In this document: positions 55,804 to 64,000 of the stretch, piece after piece
Numbering within the stretch: the stretch's first letter is position 1
Layout of the letters: the number at the start of each line of letters is the position of its first letter
DNA from: Myxacorys californica WJT36-NPBG1
Lineage (GTDB): Bacteria; Cyanobacteriota; Cyanobacteriia; Leptolyngbyales; Leptolyngbyaceae
Length of the DNA stretch: 64,000 nucleotides
NCBI GenBank assembly: GCA_019359315.1
Contig: JAHHHO010000003.1
Location: forward strand, 105,976-169,975
Direction of reading: 5' to 3'
Notes under the pieces: model-generated
Told to the model about the DNA's origin: nothing
The model's database searches: none
The model's input: the letters and a program-made list of their open reading frames with translations, nothing else
Translations under genes and position numbers: made by a program

Positions 55804-56568
55804 ATGACCTACGGACTCTATCTCTACGGCATTTTCCCCGCCCCTGGCCCTGCTCTTGATCTTGAAGGGCTGGATCACCAGCCTGTGCAAACGCAGGTGA
55901 TCGATCGCTTTGCCTTTCTCTACTCAGCCGCCCAACAAGAACGCTATTTGGCCAGTCGGCGTAATTTGCTCGGACATGAAAAAGTCTTAGAGCAGGCAAT
56001 GCACGCGGGATATCGAACGCTCTTGCCGCTTCAGTTTGGCTTGACTATTGAAACCTGGGACACCGTGACAGAGCAGCTCATTACACCGCATCGTGAGAGC
56101 CTTGAGCATCTGTTTGAGACACTGTCAGGATACCGTGAGGTGAGCATCAAACTTTTCTGGGATAGCAACGCTGAGCTTCAGGCACTGATGGCAGAAGACG
56201 CTAACCTCAGGGAAAAGCGCGATTTCTTAGAAAGTGTGCGGAGCAGTCGCTCAGACGGCAAATCGCTCAGCATGGATGAGATTGTCCTGATTGGACAAGC
56301 GATTGAGAAAGCGATGAGCGATCGCAAGCAAACCATCATTCAAGCGTTCCAAGATAGCCTTAATCCCCTTGCGATCGCGCGGGTCGAAAATGAGGTACTG
56401 ACCGAGATGATGATTTACAACACGGCCTATCTCATTCCTTGGGAGGCCGAAGCCGAATTTAGTCAACAAGTCGAAGCCTTAGATCATCAATTCGACTCGC
56501 GGCTAAAAATTCGCTACAACGACTTCACCGCGCCCTACAACTTCGCTCACCTCGACCAACTCACCTAA
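55804..56568 (+). CDS. gvpF: Gas vesicle protein GvpF (GvpF/L family)
   Basis: 254 residues. It starts MTYGLYLYGIFPAPGP and has VLEQAMHAGYRTLLPLQFGL (about 58), the family block with conserved ...LP..FG, then EVSIKLFWD and NTAYLIPWEAEAEFSQQV near the end. GvpF/L proteins bind GvpA during early assembly and stay on the gas-facing side. It lies 41 bp after gvpK and 13 bp before gvpG. Confidence 0.92.
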   Translation: MTYGLYLYGIFPAPGPALDLEGLDHQPVQTQVIDRFAFLYSAAQQERYLASRRNLLGHEKVLEQAMHAGYRTLLPLQFGLTIETWDTVTEQLITPHRESLEHLFETLSGYREVSIKLFWDSNAELQALMAEDANLREKRDFLESVRSSRSDGKSLSMDEIVLIGQAIEKAMSDRKQTIIQAFQDSLNPLAIARVENEVLTEMMIYNTAYLIPWEAEAEFSQQVEALDHQFDSRLKIRYNDFTAPYNFAHLDQLT

Positions 56569-56581
56569 TTACACCCGTATT

Positions 56582-56821
56582 ATGGTTCTGCGTGCCCTTT
56601 TCGCTCCGATTACTGGCCTCGCTTGGATTGCTGAACAAATTCAAGAACGCGCCGCTGCTGAATTAGATGATCAGGAAAATTTGAGCAAGCGCTTGCTAAC
56701 GTTGCAGTTGGCGTTTGATATGGGAGAAATCGCTGAAGCCGATTTTGAAGTGCAAGAAGAAGAATTGTTGCTAGCAATCCAGGCTCTTGAAGATGAGGCA
56801 CGTCAAGCCGCAGTACAGTAG
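56582..56821 (+). CDS. gvpG: Gas vesicle protein GvpG
   Basis: 79 residues. It begins MVLRALFAPITGLAWIAEQI, then DQENLSKRLLTLQLAFDMGEIAEADFEVQEEELL, a classic GvpG pattern of two helices with an acidic middle. It helps GvpF/L in vesicle nucleation. It is the last recognisable gene of the gvp operon; no gvpV or gvpW follows. Confidence 0.92.
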   Translation: MVLRALFAPITGLAWIAEQIQERAAAELDDQENLSKRLLTLQLAFDMGEIAEADFEVQEEELLLAIQALEDEARQAAVQ

Positions 56822-56851
56822 GATCAAGCTGTAGAGTTGAGAGCGTAATCT

Positions 56852-57490
56852 ATGGTGTCTCAAACGGCTGAACCTATTGTTTATCAAGGACAATTTGGAG
56901 AATTTACGGTAGATGACCACGATCGCAGAGGTGTCGTGGTCTACCGAGGTGGCTTGATGGTGGCGGCGGTAAGTTTTGCAATTGCCACTCTTCTTGTCTT
57001 TCTCCATGCGTCCCCAACTACAATCACTGCTTTATACTGGCTCTTCTGGGCGGCGCTGGGCGTTAGCTTATTCACCATTCACATCTATCTTGCTCCACTA
57101 CATCGAGCATTGCAGGCATTTTGGGCAACGGGTGGCATAGCCTCTTTGGCAATTGCGGTGCAGAGTGCAGAACCGCTTGCGCTATATGTGTTCCATCATG
57201 CGATCGCTATTCTAGGAGTCGGATTCACCTTCGCCGCCCTAACCGGGATTTTCTTCAAAGAGGCAGTTTGCTTCAATCGTCTAGAAACCAAGTTTCTCAC
57301 ACTGCTCGTTCCAGTTCTGCTTTTAGGACATCTGAGCGGATTGCTTTCTGTGCAGTGGGAGCAAGGGTTACTAGGCGCATGGGCTGTCCTATTTTTGGTC
57401 TTTGCGATCCGCAAAGTCATTCAGCCAATTCCCCCAGATATCGGTGATAAAAGCGTGTTTGAATATTTAGCAAAAGAACGAACCCGCTAA
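56852..57490 (+). CDS. DUF2301 family membrane protein
   Basis: 212 residues. A short hydrophilic head is followed by about six transmembrane helices. Characteristic pieces are GVVVYRGGLMVAAVSFAIATL, FFKEAVCFNRLETKFLTLLVPVLLLGHLSG near 140-165, and VIQPIPPDIGDKSVFEYL at the end. Function is unknown; the family is widespread in cyanobacteria. It starts 31 bp after gvpG and might be read through from the gvp operon. Confidence 0.88.
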   Translation: MVSQTAEPIVYQGQFGEFTVDDHDRRGVVVYRGGLMVAAVSFAIATLLVFLHASPTTITALYWLFWAALGVSLFTIHIYLAPLHRALQAFWATGGIASLAIAVQSAEPLALYVFHHAIAILGVGFTFAALTGIFFKEAVCFNRLETKFLTLLVPVLLLGHLSGLLSVQWEQGLLGAWAVLFLVFAIRKVIQPIPPDIGDKSVFEYLAKERTR

Positions 57491-57522
57491 TTTTTGTCCT
57501 ACACAGGAGCGCGATCGAGTCT

Positions 57523-58110
57523 ATGACCAACGCTGCACCGCGATCGAAGGTAATGACCTTTGAAGAGTACCTCGCTTATGACGACGGCACAGACACTCAG
57601 TATGAATTGGTGGATGGAGAACTAGTCGAAATGCCGCCAGAATCCGAAGAGAACGCCAATTTAGCCCGATTCCTCTACAGTGTGCTGTTGCAGCATTTCC
57701 CGTTTTATCTCATTGGGCACAAAGACCTCGAAATCGAAGTGAGCGGACGCAGAGCTAGATGCCGCTTACCTGATTTGATCGTGCATACCGAAGAATCGCA
57801 AGCAGCGCTGCTGGGCACAAAACGCGCCACGATTACTCGCGACATGCCGCCGCCTGCATTGGTGATCGAAGTCGTTTCGCCCGGTTCAACAAATCGTACT
57901 CGTGACTATCGACACAAGCATACGGAATACGCGGCTAGGGGAATTGCAGAATATTGGATTGTTGACCCGGAAGAACGTCAAATTACCGTATGTAAGTGGG
58001 TAGACGGTGCTTATGAGGATACGATCGTAAGGGGACGCGATCGCCTCGAATCTGAAATTGTTTCGTCGTTTGCCTTGAGCGCTGATCAGGTGTTCGCAAT
58101 GAAAGTCTAA
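57523..58110 (+). CDS. Uma2 family (DUF820) putative nuclease-fold protein
   Basis: 195 residues. It has MTFEEYLAYDDGTDTQYELVDGELVEMPPES (split across about 11-41), the Uma2 opening, then LPDLIVHTEES (about 85), PALVIEVVSPGSTNRTRDY (about 110) and EYWIVDPEERQITV. These are the PD-(D/E)xK-like catalytic positions. A longer, clearly different paralogue is at 42535. Function in cyanobacteria is unknown. Confidence 0.92.
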   Translation: MTNAAPRSKVMTFEEYLAYDDGTDTQYELVDGELVEMPPESEENANLARFLYSVLLQHFPFYLIGHKDLEIEVSGRRARCRLPDLIVHTEESQAALLGTKRATITRDMPPPALVIEVVSPGSTNRTRDYRHKHTEYAARGIAEYWIVDPEERQITVCKWVDGAYEDTIVRGRDRLESEIVSSFALSADQVFAMKV

Positions 58111-58147
58111 AGAACCCCATTAACCCGTAAACTCGCGTTGGCCTAGG

Positions 58148-59173
58148 TTAACGTCCTGCCCGGACGTACTTTTGAAACCAGTTTGGGGTCAAGCTTGAGC
58201 GCTCCATCTCTGTCGCTTGAACAAACTCGCTAAACCTCACAAATAGCTCAGGATTGCGCCATCCGCGCTGTACTTCGTCGGCAATTATTTCCAGTGCGTC
58301 TTGAGGTGAAAATGCTTTTTTATACGGGCGCTCATTCGTCAACGCATCATAAATATCGGTAAATTGAAAGACCTGCGCCAAAAAGGGAATAGTATGCCCT
58401 ACCAGTCCATCCGGGTAGCCCGAGCCATTCCAACGCTCATGATGGTGGCGAATGATTGGCACAACTCCACGCATTGTTCGTAACGGTAAACAGATTCGCT
58501 CTCCAATCAGAACGTGCTGTTTCATAGTCTGCCATTCTTCGGGCGTCAGCCGTCCTTGCTTCAGCAACACCGCATCAGGAATGCCGACCTTGCCAATATC
58601 GTGGAGGTAGCCGCCCCACATCAGATCTCGGACCTCCGATCGCGCTAAACCCAAAAACTCTCCAAACGCTTTGCCCTGAAGAACCAGCCGTTCACAATGA
58701 TCGCCCGTATTTGGATCTCGGCTCTCGACAGTACGAGCGATCGAAAATAAAACTTGTTCAGCATGATCAAGGTCTTCATTCAAACGCTTTTGCTGAACCA
58801 GAGATTTGACTCGCGCTGAAAGCTCTAATCGATCAAACGGTTTTGTCAAAAAATCATCGCCGCCCGCTTCAATTCCGCGCAAGCGATCGCGGCGATCATC
58901 AAGAGCGGTGATGAACACGATCGGTGTGAGTCTCGTATGCTCATCTCCCTTTAAGCGACGGCACACTTCATACCCGTCCATCCCTGGCATCATCACATCT
59001 AGCAGGATCAGATCGGGCTGAATTTCGGAGACTCGCGCTAAAGCTGCCTCGCCGCTTTCTGCTTCAATTACGTCATATCCCTCAACAGAGAGAAGCGCCA
59101 CAGCCGCCAAGCGATTGGAAGGATGATCATCAACAACAAGTATTTTGGGGCGCTCCAAGTCCAGGTCATTCAC
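58148..59173 (-). CDS. Response regulator with HD-GYP phosphodiesterase output
   Basis: 341 residues. The receiver domain occupies about 9-125 with Asp59 in LILLDVMMPGMDGYEV as phosphorylation site and Lys110 in FLTKPFDR. The HD-GYP domain follows, with YLHDIGKVGIPDAVL (His190, Asp191), HHHERWNGSGYPDGL (GYP at 251-253) and FTDIYDALTNERPYKKA. It likely degrades cyclic di-GMP when phosphorylated by a kinase encoded elsewhere. It converges on the Uma2 gene. Confidence 0.94.
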   Translation of the reverse strand: MNDLDLERPKILVVDDHPSNRLAAVALLSVEGYDVIEAESGEAALARVSEIQPDLILLDVMMPGMDGYEVCRRLKGDEHTRLTPIVFITALDDRRDRLRGIEAGGDDFLTKPFDRLELSARVKSLVQQKRLNEDLDHAEQVLFSIARTVESRDPNTGDHCERLVLQGKAFGEFLGLARSEVRDLMWGGYLHDIGKVGIPDAVLLKQGRLTPEEWQTMKQHVLIGERICLPLRTMRGVVPIIRHHHERWNGSGYPDGLVGHTIPFLAQVFQFTDIYDALTNERPYKKAFSPQDALEIIADEVQRGWRNPELFVRFSEFVQATEMERSSLTPNWFQKYVRAGR

Positions 59174-59473
59174 GGCGCGAAGAAAACCTAAATTACTGAA
59201 CGAAAAATGATTGAATAATTAAGCGATTAACTAAAGTAGAACTTGCCTAAACTTTGGGTTACACGGCTAAGGCGCACAAAGCTGAAGCAGCATTCTTGCC
59301 CCAGTATGGGCAATTAGAGGAGAGGATCAATCAGGGTTTCTACAGAGAATCTAAAGGGAATCTAAAACGCTTCTTAAGGGTAGTGACGGTCAGAAGGGAA
59401 TAGCCTGACTCTAGAGAACCAATATCAGCCGGAGTCTTTAGCGAACAAGGGCATTGGGGAAAGGCCGATTCGC
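59174..59473. other. Intergenic region between HD-GYP and helicase genes
   Basis: 300 bp with no supported gene. It contains a short direct repeat of GAATCTAAA (two copies about 12 bp apart near 59347). Nothing else of note is visible. Confidence 0.4.
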
Positions 59474-62149
59474 TTACTCGATGACTTCATTAACTGGGAA
59501 GCGATCGAGGAGTTGAATCGCACGGATTGCATTTGTTCTTAGGGCCTCTGGAATATGAGGAACGTGGGGAATTTGCGATAGAAAATCCAAGGTTCGGCGT
59601 AAGATCCGGACGATATCCCCTTCATCTAAGCTGGTATTGCTGCACAACTCCAGCCAATCAATGCCGAGCGCCCACTGTTCGATTAATCCAATCAATTCGT
59701 CTTCAAGCCAGACTGGTAGGGCGACCTGATGCCGTCTTTGAAGTTGGAATAGCTGTCGCCGAATGCCCCGTAGTTCACTAAGAGCGGTAAGGACTTCTTC
59801 TGAAATGTCGTATCGAGTCCAGCTATCGGGGCGCGATACTTCGGTGACGAGGGCAGCGCAGGCAGTGGCGAGATGATGCGGATCGAGGTGGTCAAGTTCA
59901 CCTGACATGAGCGACAAGCCAAGCCAGAGTTCGTTGTCTCCCCGAATGGCAGCGGTAGCTTGACCAAGGGCCGTTGGTTTTAGGTCATCAAGGCAACCAA
60001 AGCTCTGCAGAATGTCAAGCAAGGCTAGGAATTCTTCCCAGTGACGTTGGGTTTGGCGTCCAAATTTGGCTTGTCGATCGTCAATTTCCGCTTGCAAGGT
60101 TTGAATCCGCTTTTGACGTTTGAGAATCTGAGCGCGATCGCCCCACCGATTGACAGGATGCGCTTCGATTTGGGCTTGAACGGCCTTCATGCGCTGCTCT
60201 TGGGCATAGACTTCTGGCGCATCATTATAACCAGGCACGTCGGCAATCTGAACCGCAATCTCTTCGGTTTGCTCGCTTCCTCGGCAAGAATGACCTGATT
60301 TAAGAACCAGTTGAGATGGCGGTTCGATGGCATCAACCACAGCAAGGCGAGGTATGTCGCCATGGAGTTGCGCGACATCTCCCACGGTAACGACATACCA
60401 CCGATTGTTCTGTCCTAAACAGATCAAATAGGGAAACTGCCCTGCGCCCTGGACCTTCGAGACCAGCACCGCAGGCAGACGCTGAGGCAGACGAACGGCA
60501 TCACCTCTGAGCGTGAGAAAGGTTCCCGCCACTGCAAACGACAGCGCGATCGCAAGTTCTGACGCCTGCATCTCGTCCGCCTGACTCTGCAACGTTTTGA
60601 GCAGCCGCTTTTCTTCTTTGAGCCGCTCTTGCAGTTTTTCGTATTGGTTCAGCAGTTTCCAATCGACGGCCGCGATCGCGGCTTGCTGTTGGGTCAGCTC
60701 GCTTTTACAGCGATCGATTTCTTCTTGTTGGGGACGCAAATAGAGCGTCGATAAGTACTGTCCGAAACTGCGCTCAATCAGTTCTTTTGCTTCCTCAATC
60801 GTGTGAGTTTGCAGCAGATTGAGCACCATGCCATAGCTGGGTGTGAACTGGCTGACGAGGGGATCGGCTCCAGACGTGGCGAGGTAAGCCGCTTCTTTTG
60901 AGCCTTCAAACGGGGTTTGTACGGTCACAACATAGCCCTGTTTATCCATGCCGCGTCGTCCCGCGCGTCCTGCCATTTGCAGAAACTCAGAAGGGTTGAG
61001 TAAACGATGGCCCGCGTCGGTTCGTTTAGATAGGCTGGAAATCACGGTTGTTCGAGCAGGCATGTTGATCCCAGCTGCCAACGTCTCAGTGGCAAACACA
61101 ACTTTGATTAGTCCGTCCTGAAATAGCTCTTCGACTAAGCCTTTCCACGCCGGGAGAATGCCGGCATGGTGCGCCGCGATCCCCCGGTAAAGAGGTTCGA
61201 TTTGTCCCGCTCGCCCGGCTTCGGGGTTGCGATCGAGAAACTCATCAATTCTTGATTTGAGCCGGGCTGCTTCCCCATCGTTCACTAGCGACAGGTCGCC
61301 CAGCGCTTCTACAGCTTTGTCACAGCCTCGACGGCTAAAAATAAAGTAAATAGCAGGCAGCATATCTTTTGCCCGCAGCTGACTCAGAGTAAAGGCAAGA
61401 CTCGGCGCTTCTGGTCGGGGTGCGCCGCGTGGGTTCGCTCCTTTCGGACGATACTGGCTCCGTTTGGGTTTGAGTCTCGGGTTGATTCGTTTTCCACTGT
61501 CATCTAAAAGTGGAAATAGCCCTTTTGGATTGCAAAACGAGAACCCAAGCGGCACAGGACGAAAATCTGAGTAAATTAGCTCAGTCGGTCCATGAACGTG
61601 ATTGATCCAGTCCGTCAGTTGGTCGCTGTTAGCAACAGTGGCAGACAACGCGACAAGCTGAATTTCTGACGGGCAGTAAATAATCGATTCTTCCCACACC
61701 GTCCCGCGCTGGCGATCGTTCATGTAGTGGCATTCATCCAGCACCACCGCTTCGACGCCCGTGAGCGACGTTCCTACCTCACCAATAGGCGTGCCATACA
61801 GCATGTTACGAAAAATTTCAGTCGTCATTACCAGAATCGGAGCCTCTCGATTGATCGAGGTGTCTCCGGTCAGGAGACCCACGTTCTCGGCTCCAAACTC
61901 GTCGCGAAAATCCCGGAGCTTCTGGTTCGACAGCGCTTTCAGTGGAGTTGTGTAGAAGACACGCTTTCCCCCCGCCAAGGCTCGGTGAATGGCGTACTCT
62001 CCAATCAACGTTTTTCCTGATCCTGTCGGCGCACAGACCACAACTGACTTTCCGGCTTCTAATGCCGCGATTGCTTGGAGTTGAAACTCGTCTAGCTCAA
62101 AGGGAAAAATCGTATGGAGGTCAAGCCGGAAGGAGGGGGCAGTGTTCAC
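59474..62149 (-). CDS. Ski2/Mtr4-like DExH RNA helicase
   Basis: 891 residues. The helicase core has CAPTGSGKTLIGEYAIHRAL (motif I, about 40), TTPLKALSNQKLRDF, VVLDECHYMNDRQRGTVWEE (motif II, DECH), LVALSATVAN (III) and MAGRAGRRGMDKQG (VI). The C-terminal third carries the helical DSHCT domain (EVSRPDSWTRYDISEEVL). Related bacterial and plastid (ISE2-type) proteins act in RNA processing and degradation. It is divergent from dnaA. Confidence 0.93.
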   Translation of the reverse strand: MNTAPSFRLDLHTIFPFELDEFQLQAIAALEAGKSVVVCAPTGSGKTLIGEYAIHRALAGGKRVFYTTPLKALSNQKLRDFRDEFGAENVGLLTGDTSINREAPILVMTTEIFRNMLYGTPIGEVGTSLTGVEAVVLDECHYMNDRQRGTVWEESIIYCPSEIQLVALSATVANSDQLTDWINHVHGPTELIYSDFRPVPLGFSFCNPKGLFPLLDDSGKRINPRLKPKRSQYRPKGANPRGAPRPEAPSLAFTLSQLRAKDMLPAIYFIFSRRGCDKAVEALGDLSLVNDGEAARLKSRIDEFLDRNPEAGRAGQIEPLYRGIAAHHAGILPAWKGLVEELFQDGLIKVVFATETLAAGINMPARTTVISSLSKRTDAGHRLLNPSEFLQMAGRAGRRGMDKQGYVVTVQTPFEGSKEAAYLATSGADPLVSQFTPSYGMVLNLLQTHTIEEAKELIERSFGQYLSTLYLRPQQEEIDRCKSELTQQQAAIAAVDWKLLNQYEKLQERLKEEKRLLKTLQSQADEMQASELAIALSFAVAGTFLTLRGDAVRLPQRLPAVLVSKVQGAGQFPYLICLGQNNRWYVVTVGDVAQLHGDIPRLAVVDAIEPPSQLVLKSGHSCRGSEQTEEIAVQIADVPGYNDAPEVYAQEQRMKAVQAQIEAHPVNRWGDRAQILKRQKRIQTLQAEIDDRQAKFGRQTQRHWEEFLALLDILQSFGCLDDLKPTALGQATAAIRGDNELWLGLSLMSGELDHLDPHHLATACAALVTEVSRPDSWTRYDISEEVLTALSELRGIRRQLFQLQRRHQVALPVWLEDELIGLIEQWALGIDWLELCSNTSLDEGDIVRILRRTLDFLSQIPHVPHIPEALRTNAIRAIQLLDRFPVNEVIE

Positions 62150-62456
62150 AGGGCTGAAGGATGAGGGTAGGAGATGAAAAACGTAACGAATGTTGATTAA
62201 AGGAATTCTAAATTCTGATCCTAGCTTGATTCCTTAAGTTCTAGCCTCAAAAGATGAAACTCCTCGTGCAAAGCATTGCCGCCGTTCTGCTTCCTGACTC
62301 ATCCCTTCTCGCGAAAGCGGGACACTGCATTCCTTCTTAGCGTTACCGCAGGCGTCCCTTGTTTCGGTTTTACAAATCGCATTTTCCCTAAGCGAAATAC
62401 AGTAAATTAGTCTATGCTTTAGTCCTTCTGTGAAAACTGGTGAGACGAGGTTTGCC
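62150..62456. other. Intergenic region upstream of dnaA
   Basis: About 307 bp without a gene. It holds TCCTTCTTAGCGTTACCGCA at 62330-62349 followed by GGCGTCCCTTG, a third copy of a dispersed repeat. No cluster of TTATCCACA-type DnaA boxes is visible, so an origin is not supported here. Confidence 0.4.
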
Positions 62457-63830
62457 GTGGAAATTGCGATCGATACATTCTGGTCTCAGGTTCTCGACCG
62501 TCTCCAACTCAAGCTCAGTCGTCCCACGTTTGAGGCCTGGATTAAAACGTCCACCCCGGAAGAACTGACCGAAACGTGCTTGGTGCTAAGAACGGCGAAT
62601 CCGTTTGCCAAGAACTGGCTGCAAAAATATTACATGCCAACCATTATCGAGGTGGTTCACGATATTTTGGGGCGTCCGGTGGAGATTCAGATCAAATTTG
62701 TTCCGGGTGCAGATGGCACGATCGGTGATGAGGCGGAGTTGTTTTATCCATTCACCCTTGATTCTGCGCCCCTAGAACCGTTAGCACCGCAGGCGACAAA
62801 TTCTGACCTCAATTCTAAGTATGTCTTTTCTCGCTTGGTTGTGGGTCCGAATAATCGGATGGCTCATGCGGCGTCGCTGGCAGTGGCAGAATCTCCGGGT
62901 AGAGAATTTAATCCACTGTTTCTCTGTGGCGGAGTAGGACTCGGCAAAACTCATTTGATGCAAGCGATCGGGCACTACCGACTCGAAATTTGCTCAACGG
63001 CAAATATTTTTTATGTTTCAACAGAAAAGTTTACAAATGATCTGATCACGGCAATCCGCAAAGACAATTTGCAAAGCTTCCGGGATCACTACCGGGCAGC
63101 AGACGTCCTGCTGGTCGATGACATTCAGTTTATTGAGGGCAAAGAATATACTCAGGAAGAGTTTTTTCACACGTTTAACACGTTGCACGAAGCAGGACGG
63201 CAGGTTGTTCTCGCTTCAGACCGACCGCCTAACCAGATCCCACGCTTGCAAGAACGGCTATGTTCGCGCTTCTCGATGGGCTTAATTGCCGACATTCAGC
63301 CACCCGATCTAGAAACCCGGATGGCCATCTTGCAAAAGAAAGCTGAATACGAAAACATGCGCTTGCCCCGTGAGGTGATTGAATACATCGCGTCAAGCTA
63401 TACCTCTAACATTCGGGAACTAGAGGGGGCGTTAATTCGAGCCGTCGCCTATATCTCGATCGCAGGGTTGCCGATGACGGTTGAAAATATTGCGCCTGTG
63501 CTAAATCCGCCCGTTGAAAAAGTGGAAGCGTCTCCTGAAGCAATCATTGCTTCGGTGGTTGAGGCGTTCGGAGTGTCGGTTGAGGATTTAAAGGGAAATT
63601 CTCGCCGTCGAGAAATTAGTGTGGCAAGGCAAATTGGCATGTATCTCATGCGCCAACACACTGATCTAAGCTTGCCAAAAATCGGTGAGGTCTTTGGCGG
63701 CAAAGATCACACCACGGTTTTGTATAGCTGCGAGAAGATGAAAGATCTTAAAGAAAGCGATCCCAATATGGCGCAGACCTTGAGACAACTAAGCGATCGC
63801 ATTAATCTCGCTAGTCAAGGACGCAAATAA
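62457..63830 (+). CDS. dnaA: Chromosomal replication initiator DnaA
   Basis: 457 residues from the GTG at 62457 (GAGG at 62447); a GTG at 62430 would add nine residues. Domain I starts [25 protein letters not shown]. The AAA+ core has [41 protein letters not shown] and [20 protein letters not shown]. The DNA-binding domain IV ends with [22 protein letters not shown]. It unwinds the replication origin. The gene downstream is an IS-type transposase rather than dnaN. Confidence 0.97.
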   Translation: MEIAIDTFWSQVLDRLQLKLSRPTFEAWIKTSTPEELTETCLVLRTANPFAKNWLQKYYMPTIIEVVHDILGRPVEIQIKFVPGADGTIGDEAELFYPFTLDSAPLEPLAPQATNSDLNSKYVFSRLVVGPNNRMAHAASLAVAESPGREFNPLFLCGGVGLGKTHLMQAIGHYRLEICSTANIFYVSTEKFTNDLITAIRKDNLQSFRDHYRAADVLLVDDIQFIEGKEYTQEEFFHTFNTLHEAGRQVVLASDRPPNQIPRLQERLCSRFSMGLIADIQPPDLETRMAILQKKAEYENMRLPREVIEYIASSYTSNIRELEGALIRAVAYISIAGLPMTVENIAPVLNPPVEKVEASPEAIIASVVEAFGVSVEDLKGNSRRREISVARQIGMYLMRQHTDLSLPKIGEVFGGKDHTTVLYSCEKMKDLKESDPNMAQTLRQLSDRINLASQGRK

Positions 63831-63940
63831 TCAGCGACCTCAAATCTATAAATTTTGTGGCTGTAGGACGCAAGGGTCATGTTCTAGACCTGTGGAATCA
63901 GGAATAATGGAGGAGTCAGTTTCAAACTAGGATTTCTCTC

Positions 63941-64000
63941 ATGGTTCTCGAACCGGTTCTTTGCCCGAGTTGTGGGAGTGAAGATGTGGTCAAGCACGGT
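63941..64000 (+). mobile_element. Start of an IS1-like transposase (InsA-type zinc finger), cut by window end
   Basis: The 20 codons visible read MVLEPVLCPSCGSEDVVKHG. CPxC followed by a VVKHG stretch is the N-terminal zinc-finger pattern of IS1-family transposases, which are common in cyanobacteria. The left inverted repeat is not clear; it would be expected around 63885-63915. The rest of the element lies outside the window. Confidence 0.6.

Noticed and set aside
62150..62456. Replication origin next to dnaA
   Set aside because: No cluster of DnaA-box-like 9-mers or AT-rich unwinding stretch is visible on either side of dnaA.

Overview
The window comes from a cyanobacterium, most likely a filamentous, Leptolyngbya-like one. 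The reasons are the very frequent HIP1-type octamer GCGATCGC, the plant-type carotenoid genes crtP and crtB, the lineage-typical families DUF4168, CGLD27 and DUF3326, chorismate lyase of the plastoquinone type, and a cyanobacterial gas vesicle operon. The genus is inferred; there is no rRNA gene in the window to test it.

Positions 1-16500 are mostly housekeeping. They hold a partial thyX, a TPR protein, a YdcF-type protein, ftsQ-ftsZ closed by a strong hairpin terminator, moeA, a 21-bp tandem repeat array of about 16 units, a DUF2252 protein, the leftward run gpmI-secG-metalloprotease, an ABC-F ATPase, small proteins including an unlisted 46-residue secreted peptide, and a pilin-like fusion. 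Positions 16700-23500 carry an orphan Hpt protein, a beta-hydroxyacid dehydrogenase, an exopolysaccharide-type group (GT4, GT2, hexapeptide acetyltransferase) behind a long leader with a near-perfect inverted repeat, and chorismate lyase.

Positions 23600-34800 hold thrB, a DUF1499 protein, yqeK-rsfS, a broken gene, a HigA-like fragment, CGLD27, an asparaginase, a fused Dpp/Opp-type ABC ATPase, a WecG-type glycosyltransferase and crtP-crtB. Positions 34900-47700 hold a GH-A-like secreted protein, a hybrid histidine kinase with an ethylene-receptor-like sensor, a cysteine-rich membrane protein, sirohydrochlorin/uroporphyrin enzymes (CbiX-type chelatase and cobA), an L,D-transpeptidase, an M28 peptidase, a 2Fe-2S ferredoxin, a 56-residue protein overlapping a DUF3326 gene, and a CPBP protease.

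Positions 47700-56820 are the most interesting part. A complete-looking gas vesicle operon, gvpA-C-N-J-K-F-G, is preceded by a double-AAA CDC48-like ATPase and a small unknown protein, with a duplicated ArsA/GET3-type ATPase transcribed divergently. GvpC and GvpN end in what looks like the same winged-helix-like domain of about 55 residues, which ties the outer scaffold protein and the AAA assembly factor together in an unexpected way. A strong terminator just after gvpA would favour high GvpA output over the accessory proteins.

Positions 56850-64000 hold a DUF2301 membrane protein, a Uma2 nuclease, an HD-GYP response regulator, a Ski2-like helicase, dnaA, and the start of an IS1-like transposase cut by the window edge. 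No tRNA, rRNA, CRISPR array or prophage was seen.
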